Origin: Phenylobacterium sp.
Lineage (GTDB): Bacteria > Pseudomonadota > Alphaproteobacteria > Caulobacterales > Caulobacteraceae
Direction of reading: 5' to 3'
NCBI RefSeq assembly: GCF_030651755.1
Contig: NZ_JAUSBZ010000058.1
Location: 1-44,511 of the forward strand
Length of the DNA: 44,511 nt
The notes under the pieces were generated by a model, which made no database searches, was not told where the DNA came from, and saw nothing but the letters and a program-made list of their open reading frames with translations. The first letter of the stretch is position 1; the number at the start of each line of letters is the position of its first letter. Both the position numbers and the translations under genes were made by a program. This document shows positions 38,608 through 44,511 of this stretch, piece by piece.

Positions 38608-39074
38608 GCGGCGACCTGCCGACGCCCCCGCAGCCGGCGCGACAGGCAAGGTCGGTGGCCCGTCTGGCCGTCGTCCAGGCCCTTTATCAGATGGAAGTAT
38701 CCGGCGCGGGCGTGGAGGCGGTGATCCGCGAGTTCTCCGACCACCGTTTCGACCGGGATGTGGAAGGCTTCGCCCTCACGGGCGCGGACGAAACCTTCTT
38801 TGCTGACCTGCTGCGCGGTGTTGTGGCCCACCAGACTCAGGTCGACCGAGCCGTGGTTCGGCGACTGGCCCAGGGCTGGCGTCTGGAGCGGCTGGACGCC
38901 ACCGTTCGGGCCATTCTTCGCTCAGGGGCCTACGAGCTTTCTGAGCGTCCTGATGTCCCCACCGAGGTGGTGATCGACGAATATGTGGAGCTGGCCAAGT
39001 CCTTCTTTGAGGGACCAGAGCCCGGCTTTGTGAACGGCGCCCTGGACGGATTGGCGCAGGATGTCCGGACCTGA
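38604..39074 (+). CDS. nusB: Transcription antitermination factor NusB
   Basis: 156 residues, all-helical. The start of the fold is [19 protein letters not shown], the core is [32 protein letters not shown], and the end is [27 protein letters not shown]. With NusE (S10) it binds boxA RNA and supports rRNA transcription antitermination. It is coupled to ribH by ATGA and overlaps thiL by 14 bases. The ribH-nusB pairing is conserved across bacteria. Confidence 0.97.
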   Translation: MSGDLPTPPQPARQARSVARLAVVQALYQMEVSGAGVEAVIREFSDHRFDRDVEGFALTGADETFFADLLRGVVAHQTQVDRAVVRRLAQGWRLERLDATVRAILRSGAYELSERPDVPTEVVIDEYVELAKSFFEGPEPGFVNGALDGLAQDVRT

Positions 39075-40029
39075 CGGCGCGGACAAAGCGCCGGACGAAT
39101 TCGAGCAGATCGCCCGGCTCTACCGTCCCCTGACCCGCGGCGCCCCAGAGGCCCTTGGCCTTTTGGACGATGCGGCGGTCATTCCGGCCCGGCCCGGCTT
39201 CGACCTGGTTGTGACCAAGGACGCCATGGTGGAGGGGGTGCATTTCCCGGTCGGCGAGGCGCCCGACCTGGTGGCGCGCAAGCTGTTGCGGACCAACCTC
39301 TCCGACCTTGCGGCCAAGGGGGCTGATCCCTTCGGCTATTTCCTCGCGGTGGCCTGGCCGCCTGATGCGGACCTTGCTGTTCGCGAAGCCTTCGCCCGCG
39401 GCCTGGACGTCGACGGCGCGACCTTTGGCGTCGTGCTGCTCGGCGGCGACACCGTCTCGACTCCGGGCCCCTTGAGCGCCAGCCTGACTCTTCTCGGCTG
39501 GGTCCCCCAGGGGCGGGCGGTGCTCCGTTCGGGGGCGAGGCCTGGGGATCTCGTGATGGTCAGCGGCCCGATCGGGGACGGGGGCCTGGGCCTGGCCGCC
39601 GTCGAGGGTCGCCTCGCCGATGGCGATGGCTATCTGAAGGGCCGCTACAGGCTTCCTGGCCCGCGGTTGGACCTTCGCGACGGTTTGCGCCGTTGGGCCT
39701 CCGCCTGCGCCGACATCTCCGATGGATTGCTGGCCGATGCCGGTCATATCGCCACAGCCAGCGGCGTAGGGATTCAGTTGCACCTTGATCGTGTTCCCCT
39801 CTCCGCCGCCGGAGAAGGCTGGTTGGCCGACCAGCGCGACGTCGCCCGCGGCCGGGCGGCGCTGGCTAGCTTTGGCGACGATTATGAACTGGTGATCACC
39901 GCTTCGCCGCAGGCCGCGAAGGCCCTGGGTTTGCCGGTCATCGGCGTCGTCGAGGAGGGCCGGGGGTTGAGGGTGGACTTCGACGGCGCGCCCCTGCCGA
40001 TCGAGCGCGCCGGCTGGTCGCACCCCTGA
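39061..40029 (+). CDS. thiL: Thiamine-monophosphate kinase
   Basis: 322 residues of the PurM/ThiL fold. It phosphorylates thiamine phosphate to thiamine diphosphate with ATP. Landmarks are [55 protein letters not shown] and the later [17 protein letters not shown] and [11 protein letters not shown]. The start lies 14 bases inside nusB, a common arrangement. A secreted protein gene follows after 40 bases. Confidence 0.96.
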   Translation: MSGPDGADKAPDEFEQIARLYRPLTRGAPEALGLLDDAAVIPARPGFDLVVTKDAMVEGVHFPVGEAPDLVARKLLRTNLSDLAAKGADPFGYFLAVAWPPDADLAVREAFARGLDVDGATFGVVLLGGDTVSTPGPLSASLTLLGWVPQGRAVLRSGARPGDLVMVSGPIGDGGLGLAAVEGRLADGDGYLKGRYRLPGPRLDLRDGLRRWASACADISDGLLADAGHIATASGVGIQLHLDRVPLSAAGEGWLADQRDVARGRAALASFGDDYELVITASPQAAKALGLPVIGVVEEGRGLRVDFDGAPLPIERAGWSHP

Positions 40030-40069
40030 TCGTAAGACAACGGCAACCCTGTCGCCCTAGGGTTTCGCC

Positions 40070-40501
40070 ATGCATCGTCGAAGCCTGCTCGCCGCCATCC
40101 CGGCCCTGATACTGGCCAATCGCGCATCGGCCGCAGGCCCTCCGGCGGCCAAGGCCCAGGCAGGTCAGTATGTGGATATCTCTCCAGTGGCCCTGCCCGT
40201 GGTGATCGGCGAACGGGTGGTCAACTACATCTTCGTGGGCGTCCGGGTGAACCTCTCGCAGGTCGCCAACCTCCAGAAAATCAGGGAGCGCGAGCCGTTC
40301 TTTCGGGACGCCCTGGTGCGGGCGGGGCATCGCACCCCGTTCACGGGCAAGACCGACTTCGTCACCCTTGATGTGGACCGGTTGAAGGCGGTGATGCTCA
40401 AGGAGGCGGTGCGTCTCGGGGGCAGGGACATTCAGAGCGTGGCGGTCACGTCCCAGACCGCCAAGCGGCAAAGCGGCCTGCCTCGGCATCCGGGGGCCTG
40501 A
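40070..40501 (+). CDS. Secreted protein of unknown function, possibly FliL-like domain
   Basis: 143 residues from ATG 40070. The first 21 form a signal peptide (HRRSLLAAIPALILAN, cleavage near ASA-AG). The mature part reads as a small alpha/beta domain: YVDISPVALPVV, then YIFVGVRVNLSQ, EREPFFRDALVRAG, LDVDRLKAVMLKEAV and DIQSVAVTS. This resembles the periplasmic FliL layout (a beta strand of P-x-V type, a long helix with 'RDAL', then a helix before the last strand) but no motif is decisive. It follows thiL on the same strand and is probably co-transcribed. I assign no function. Confidence 0.7.
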   Translation: MHRRSLLAAIPALILANRASAAGPPAAKAQAGQYVDISPVALPVVIGERVVNYIFVGVRVNLSQVANLQKIREREPFFRDALVRAGHRTPFTGKTDFVTLDVDRLKAVMLKEAVRLGGRDIQSVAVTSQTAKRQSGLPRHPGA

Positions 40502-40550
40502 GCCCCCTAGAAGGCCCGAAAACACAACCCGTTGCGCCCCTATCGCAACC

Positions 40551-40580
40551 TTGGCACAGTCCCCTGGCGAAAAATAAAAA
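40551..40580 (+). promoter_or_regulatory. Candidate hppA promoter
   Basis: TTGGCA (40551-40556), an 18-base spacer and TAAAAA (40575-40580) lie about 110 bases before hppA. The A/T-rich -10 stands out in a GC-rich gap. Confidence 0.35.
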
Positions 40581-40632
40581 TGAGGCGCTGCAATGACGGC
40601 GTCTCAACCCAGAGGAAACGTTGCGGCTTGTC

Positions 40633-40655
40633 TTCCCCGGCATTCAGGCGGGGAA
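40633..40655 (+). other. Hairpin in the hppA leader
   Basis: TTCCCCG (40633-40639) pairs with CGGGGAA (40649-40655) across a nine-base loop, 37 bases before the hppA ATG. If transcription starts near 40587 it lies in the untranslated leader. A 28-codon frame with GAGG seven bases upstream (ATG 40593, stop 40679) also crosses it. Role unknown. Confidence 0.35.
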
Positions 40656-40692
40656 AGGCTGCGTCGCGCCATCAAATAGGGGCGTCTGAACT

Positions 40693-42819
40693 ATGAGTCT
40701 CGAGCTTACGCTGGTGATTGTCGCCGGCCTGCTGGCGGTGCTTTACGGCATTGTCCAGTCCGCATCTCTGATGCGGGCTTCCCCCGGCAACCCTCGCATG
40801 CAGGAAATCGCCGCGGCGATCCAAGAGGGCGCCCAGGCCTATCTGCGCCGCCAATACACGACCATCGCCATGGTGGGCGTGGTCATTCTGATCGGTGTCG
40901 GGGCGCTTTTGGGCATCTACCCAGCCATTGGCTTCCTGATCGGAGCCGTCCTTTCGGGCGCCGCGGGTTTCGCCGGCATGTGGATTTCGGTGCGGGCCAA
41001 TGTGCGGACCGCCCAGGCGGCTTCGGAGAGCCTCGAAAAGGGTCTGTCCCTGGCCTTCAGGTCCGGCGCTGTCACCGGCATGCTGGTGGCGGGTTTCGCC
41101 CTGGTCGGGGTGGCTGGCTACTTCTTCGTCCTGACGAGGACCCTTGGCTTCGAACTCACCAGCCGCGAGGTCGTGGACTCGCTGGTGGCCTTGGGCTTTG
41201 GCGCCTCCCTGATCTCAATCTTCGCCCGTCTGGGCGGGGGCATCTTCACCAAGGGCGCCGACGTGGGCGGCGATATGGTGGGCAAGGTCGAGGCTGGCAT
41301 CCCAGAGGATGACCCGCGCAACGCCGCCACCATCGCCGACAATGTGGGTGACAATGTCGGCGACTGCGCCGGTATGGCCGCCGACCTCTTTGAGACCTAT
41401 GCGGTGACCACCGTGGCCACCATGGTGTTGGCGGCGATCTTCTTCCGGGGCACCCCCCTGGTGGAGGCCATGATGATGCTGCCCCTGGCCATCTGCGGCG
41501 TCTGCATCATCACCTCGATCATCGGCACCTTCTTCGTTCGACTGGGCAAGTCGCGCAACATCATGGGCGCCCTCTATCGCGGCCTGATCGTCACCGGCCT
41601 CCTGTCTGTGGGCGCGATCTGGTGGGTCACCACTCGTATGGTGCCTGACACGGTGACCCTGGGAGCACGCAGCTTCGACGGCCTGTCCTTGTTCTATTGC
41701 GGCGTCGTCGGCCTGGCCGTCACCGCGGCCATCGTCGTCATCACCGAGTACTACACCAGCACCGCCTTCCGTCCGGTGAAGTCTGTGGCCAAGGCGAGCG
41801 TCTCTGGCCATGGCACCAATGTCATTCAGGGTCTGGCCGTCAGCCTTGAATCCACGGCGCTTCCGGCCCTGGTGATCATCGCCGGCATCATCGTGGCCAA
41901 TGGCCTGGCGGGCCTGTTCGGCATCGCCATCGCCACCACCGCCATGCTGTCCCTGGCCGGCTTCATCGTCGCCCTGGACGCCTTCGGTCCGGTGACGGAC
42001 AACGCCGGCGGCATCGCCGAGATGGCGGGCCTGCCCGCGGACGTCCGAGTGTCCACCGACGCCCTGGACGCGGTGGGTAACACCACCAAGGCCGTGACCA
42101 AGGGCTACGCCATCGGCTCGGCGGGCCTCGGGGCTCTGGTGCTGTTCGGCGCCTATACCGAGGACCTGAAGTTCTTCGCGTCCACCGCCGCGCCCGGATC
42201 CTTCTTTGAAGGCATGGGCGACGTGGCCTTCGATCTGTCCAATCCCTATGTGGTGGTCGGTCTGCTGTTCGGCGGGCTTCTGCCCTTCCTGTTCGGCGGC
42301 ATGTCGATGACGGCCGTGGGTCGGGCGGCTGAGGCCGTGGTGGTCGAGGTTCGTCGCCAGTTCAAGGAGAACCCCGGCATCATGACCGGCGAGGTCAAGC
42401 CGGAGTACGGCCGGGCTGTGGACATCCTCACCAAGGCGGCGATCCGCGAAATGATCGTGCCCAGCCTTCTGCCCGTGGTGTCGCCGGTGGCCCTGTTCTT
42501 CGTCATCATGGCCATCGCTGGCAAGGCTGACGCCTTCTCAGCTCTGGGCGCCATGCTGATGGGGGTGATCGTCACCGGACTGTTCGTGGCCATTTCCATG
42601 ACGTCTGGCGGCGGCGCCTGGGACAACGCCAAGAAGCTCATCGAAGAGGGCCATCACGGCGGCAAGGGATCGGAGGCTCACAAGGCCGCCGTCACCGGCG
42701 ACACCGTCGGCGACCCCTACAAGGACACGGCCGGTCCCGCGGTGAACCCCATGATCAAGATCACCAACATCGTGGCGCTGCTGCTGCTGGCGATCCTGGC
42801 TCATGGAGCGGTCGGCTAG
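40693..42819 (+). CDS. hppA: Membrane-bound proton-translocating pyrophosphatase, K+-independent type
   Basis: 708 residues with about 16 transmembrane helices. It hydrolyses pyrophosphate and pumps protons across the inner membrane. Active-site stretches are [61 protein letters not shown] and the late [20 protein letters not shown]. The [16 protein letters not shown] motif has Lys466 and Thr469 at the positions that separate K+-independent (Lys) from K+-dependent (Ala) enzymes. It is a single gene followed by a strong terminator, with a structured leader upstream. Confidence 0.97.
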   Translation: MSLELTLVIVAGLLAVLYGIVQSASLMRASPGNPRMQEIAAAIQEGAQAYLRRQYTTIAMVGVVILIGVGALLGIYPAIGFLIGAVLSGAAGFAGMWISVRANVRTAQAASESLEKGLSLAFRSGAVTGMLVAGFALVGVAGYFFVLTRTLGFELTSREVVDSLVALGFGASLISIFARLGGGIFTKGADVGGDMVGKVEAGIPEDDPRNAATIADNVGDNVGDCAGMAADLFETYAVTTVATMVLAAIFFRGTPLVEAMMMLPLAICGVCIITSIIGTFFVRLGKSRNIMGALYRGLIVTGLLSVGAIWWVTTRMVPDTVTLGARSFDGLSLFYCGVVGLAVTAAIVVITEYYTSTAFRPVKSVAKASVSGHGTNVIQGLAVSLESTALPALVIIAGIIVANGLAGLFGIAIATTAMLSLAGFIVALDAFGPVTDNAGGIAEMAGLPADVRVSTDALDAVGNTTKAVTKGYAIGSAGLGALVLFGAYTEDLKFFASTAAPGSFFEGMGDVAFDLSNPYVVVGLLFGGLLPFLFGGMSMTAVGRAAEAVVVEVRRQFKENPGIMTGEVKPEYGRAVDILTKAAIREMIVPSLLPVVSPVALFFVIMAIAGKADAFSALGAMLMGVIVTGLFVAISMTSGGGAWDNAKKLIEEGHHGGKGSEAHKAAVTGDTVGDPYKDTAGPAVNPMIKITNIVALLLLAILAHGAVG

Positions 42820-42840
42820 TCCGCCGATCAGCCAAACGAC

Positions 42841-42878
42841 AAACGCCCCGGAGAGCGATCTCCGGGGCGTTTTCTTTG
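42841..42878. terminator. Bidirectional intrinsic terminator between hppA and bamE
   Basis: ACGCCCCGGAGA (42843-42854) and TCTCCGGGGCGT (42859-42870) form a 12-bp perfect stem around GCGA. AA precedes it and TTTCTTT follows, so the stem can extend and can act for both convergent genes. Confidence 0.93.
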
Positions 42879-42896
42879 GACGTCTTACAGATGGCT

Positions 42897-43382
42897 TTAG
42901 CGCCGGTCCCCCGGGCGATTGCCAGGCACTGATTCATCGTCCCGCGGCAGCATGCCCCCACGGCCGACATTGCCCAGCAGCTGCTCGAGAACGGTCAGCT
43001 CGCGGCCGCGGGTCGGGGTTTCGCGATCATTGAAGGCCACCACCCGGCCGTCCTCCAGGGTGTAGTGATCCACCGACTCCACCACTTCGCTGTCGCTGTT
43101 GAACGTAATGGCGACCACCTCGCGGTTGACGATCTGCGGCCGCAGGAAGGCCACCTGCTCCTTCACCTGGGCGACATAGAACCAGATGTTGTCCTCAAAG
43201 GTCGAGGTGGCGGAGGGCGAACCCAACCGGCCTCTGACGGTGGACTTGGTGTCCTCTCCCACCTTCACATCGGTCGGACTGGCGTCGATCGCCTGGAATC
43301 CGGAGTAGGTGGTGATCGGCGCGCAGGCGCTGGTGGCCAGCAGTCCGGCCGAAAAGACGGCGAAGGCGACACGGCGAAACAT
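42897..43382 (-). CDS. bamE: Outer-membrane assembly lipoprotein BamE (SmpA/OmlA family)
   Basis: 161 residues from ATG 43382; a TTG seven codons earlier also opens the frame. The lipoprotein signal ends LLATSAC with lipidated Cys20. The BamE fold follows: VKVGEDTKSTVRGRLGSPSATSTFEDNIWFYVAQ, then VAITFNSDSEVVESVDHY. BamE is a small subunit of the BAM complex that inserts beta-barrels, the same pathway served by SurA and LptD in this window. The C-terminal 40 residues after NDRETPTRGRELTVLEQLLG are an extension seen in alphaproteobacterial members. Confidence 0.93.
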   Translation of the reverse strand: MFRRVAFAVFSAGLLATSACAPITTYSGFQAIDASPTDVKVGEDTKSTVRGRLGSPSATSTFEDNIWFYVAQVKEQVAFLRPQIVNREVVAITFNSDSEVVESVDHYTLEDGRVVAFNDRETPTRGRELTVLEQLLGNVGRGGMLPRDDESVPGNRPGDRR

Positions 43383-43398
43383 GTGGGAACCGGACCTG

Positions 43399-43414
43399 TT
43401 CAAGACTTCAAGAC
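43399..43414. repeat. Tandem TTCAAGAC repeat in the bamE/chaperone divergent promoter
   Basis: Two perfect copies of TTCAAGAC stand back to back (43399-43406 and 43407-43414), immediately before the TTGACC at 43416. Adjacent direct repeats in a promoter gap may bind a response regulator dimer; this is an inference. Confidence 0.5.
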
Positions 43415-43415
43415 T

Positions 43416-43444
43416 TTGACCTATCGCCCGCGGGGCCTTAGTTC
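43416..43444 (+). promoter_or_regulatory. Candidate promoter for the cytochrome c chaperone/DUF177 genes
   Basis: TTGACC (43416-43421) and CTTAGTTC (43437-43444) fit the Caulobacter sigma-73 spacing, with five of eight -10 positions. The leader would be about 38 bases. On the other strand TTGAAC and TAGGTC spaced by 17 overlap the same region and may serve bamE. Confidence 0.35.
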
Positions 43445-43488
43445 AATGCCCGCCGTTAACGCCCTGTGGCGGCAAAATCGAGGCAAAG

Positions 43489-44019
43489 ATGATCCTGGAG
43501 CGTCTCTTTCGTCCCAAGCCGGCAAGAATCGCTGGCCAAAAACTCTATGCCGAAGTGGTGACCCAGGCCCGCTCGCCTGAATTTTACGGTCGCCTGGCCG
43601 CGCCGGACACGGTGGAAGGGCGCTTCGAGCTCTACTCCCTCCATGTGGTGCTGCTGCTGGATCGCCTCAAGCGTCAGGGCGCTCCAGCGGCCGACACCGC
43701 CCAGGCCCTGTTCGACGCCTACATCTCAGCCCTCGATGACGCCCTGCGGGAAATGGGGGTGGGCGACCTGTCCGTAGGTAAGAAGATGCGCAAGCTGGGT
43801 GAGGCCTTCTACGGGCGGGTGAAATCCTATGAGACGGCCCTGAGCCTGCTCCCCGACGAGGCGCCCTTGGCCGCCCTGATCGCGCGGACGGTCTATGCCG
43901 AGGCCGAAGGCGCGCCGGTCGAGCCCATGGTCGCCTATGTCCTGCGCCAGCGGCTAACCCTGGCTGAGCTGCCCTTGGAGACCATTCTGGCGGGCGATAT
44001 CGTCTGGGCGGCTCCGTGA
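43489..44019 (+). CDS. Ubiquinol-cytochrome c chaperone family protein
   Basis: 176 residues, mostly helical, with the family pattern: LFRPKPARIAGQKLYAEVV, SPEFYGRLAAPDTVEGRFELYSLHVVLLLDRLK, FDAYISALDDALREMGVGDLSVGKKMRKLGEAFYGRV. Relatives of yeast Cbp3 assist assembly of the cytochrome bc1 complex; in alphaproteobacteria the gene commonly precedes DUF177 and plsX. The stop overlaps the next GTG (GTGA). The last 35 residues are less conserved. Confidence 0.9.
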   Translation: MILERLFRPKPARIAGQKLYAEVVTQARSPEFYGRLAAPDTVEGRFELYSLHVVLLLDRLKRQGAPAADTAQALFDAYISALDDALREMGVGDLSVGKKMRKLGEAFYGRVKSYETALSLLPDEAPLAALIARTVYAEAEGAPVEPMVAYVLRQRLTLAELPLETILAGDIVWAAP

Positions 44020-44511
44020 ACCAGGCTCCGATCTGGTCCCATCGGTTCCGTATGGGCGATCTCGCCCGCGGACCGGTAAATCTGCGGCTTGAGGCCGACG
44101 AAGCGACGCGGACGGCTCTGGCGCGCCATCTGGGCCTGCGCAAGATCAAGTCTCTGACCGCCGATGTCCGGGTTCGCCCGTGGTTGGATGGCGCGGAGAT
44201 TGGCGGCCGGTTCGAGGCCGTGGTGGAGCAGGAGTCCGGGATATCCCTCGAGATCTTCGACCAGACGGTCGAAGGTCCCTTGGAGGTGCGCCTGGTCCCT
44301 GCGGGGAGCCCCAACGCTCCAGATCCCGAGGTGGAAATCGAGCTTGATCCAGACGCCCCCGATCCGCCCGAAATCCTCCAAGGCGACGTTATCGATCTGG
44401 CGGCCTATGTGGTCGAGCACCTCGCCGTGGAGCTCGATCCCTTCCCCCGATTGCCCGGGGAAACCTTCGACTACCAGTCGCCGCAGGATGACGACTCGCC
44501 CTTCGCCGTGC
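44016..44511 (+). CDS. DUF177 (YceD) family protein, C-terminus cut by window edge
   Basis: It starts with GTG 44016, overlapping the previous stop as GTGA, and stays open for 165 codons to the end of the window. The pattern is that of DUF177: PIWSHRFRMGDLARGPVNL, then LGLRKIKSLTADVRVRPW, and the C-terminal DVIDLAAYVVEHLAVELDPFPR with the QxxxDLxxxxxExLxLxLPxxP-like spacing. DUF177 proteins often sit before rpmF or plsX and have been linked to 23S rRNA and ribosome assembly; the family's role is only partly known. Confidence 0.85.
   Translation, partial: MNQAPIWSHRFRMGDLARGPVNLRLEADEATRTALARHLGLRKIKSLTADVRVRPWLDGAEIGGRFEAVVEQESGISLEIFDQTVEGPLEVRLVPAGSPNAPDPEVEIELDPDAPDPPEILQGDVIDLAAYVVEHLAVELDPFPRLPGETFDYQSPQDDDSPFAV

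Noticed and set aside
38776..40023. A 415-codon minus-strand frame opposite nusB and thiL
   Set aside because: Antisense shadow; NusB and ThiL are unambiguous on the other strand.
40580..40696. A 38-codon frame ending in ATGA across the hppA start
   Set aside because: It lacks a ribosome site and starts at the predicted -10; its Arg/Ser/Cys-rich translation looks like chance.

Overview
This window is dense, GC-rich chromosomal DNA, almost certainly from an alphaproteobacterium of the Caulobacterales (Caulobacter/Phenylobacterium type). The evidence is the gene set: an HdaA homologue behind ppk, a MucR-family regulator, a MotB with no MotA beside it, 5-aminolevulinate synthase (C4 haem route), an Mg-type HemB, the nrdR-rib-nusB-thiL string, the ubiquinol-cytochrome c chaperone/DUF177 pair, and promoters resembling the Caulobacter housekeeping sigma-73 consensus. 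No rRNA, tRNA, CRISPR array, insertion sequence or prophage gene was seen. No stretch over about 300 bases lacks a gene. The genus is an inference.

Layout. 1-8649 (minus strand) is an envelope-biogenesis operon, lptF-lptG-lptD-surA-pdxA-rsmA, followed by a YbdG-type mechanosensitive channel cut by the window edge. 8803-11788 (plus) is pepA, an alpha/beta hydrolase, holC and an I78-like lipoprotein. 11800-16263 (minus) holds a 35-residue membrane peptide, a soluble hybrid histidine kinase and an ABC-F ATPase. 16529-19324 holds ndk, a strong terminator, purM (minus) and rnd (plus, apparently leaderless). 19328-23741 (minus) is hdaA-ppk-ppx. 23926-25942 holds dodecin, the leucyltransferase bpt and motB.

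26030-32983 is a metabolic block. It has two beta-hydroxyacid dehydrogenases of the 3-hydroxyisobutyrate dehydrogenase family, a GNAT acetyltransferase, an epoxide-hydrolase-like enzyme, and a valine-catabolism run (acyl-CoA dehydrogenase, 3-hydroxyisobutyryl-CoA hydrolase, mmsB). On the opposite strand lie a small membrane protein and hemB. hemB is interrupted by an in-frame amber codon at codon 187, upstream of both catalytic lysines. hemA follows at 33139, behind a clear FNR/FixK-type box.

34428-40501 holds mucR (minus), then glyA-nrdR-ribD(reductase domain only)-ribE-ribH-nusB-thiL and a secreted protein of unknown role. The riboflavin cluster has no deaminase domain and no ribBA. 40693-44511 is a membrane pyrophosphatase, a terminator, bamE (minus), the cytochrome bc1 assembly chaperone and a truncated DUF177/YceD gene.

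Most of the window is conserved housekeeping. I see no convincing new multi-gene defence or mobile system. The items most worth a second look are the broken hemB, the reduced rib operon, a 17-bp palindrome over the acyl-CoA dehydrogenase promoter, a mini-ORF coupled to mmsB, the FNR/FixK-type hemA promoter, the unlisted 35-residue membrane protein, and the zinc-ligand-poor MucR.
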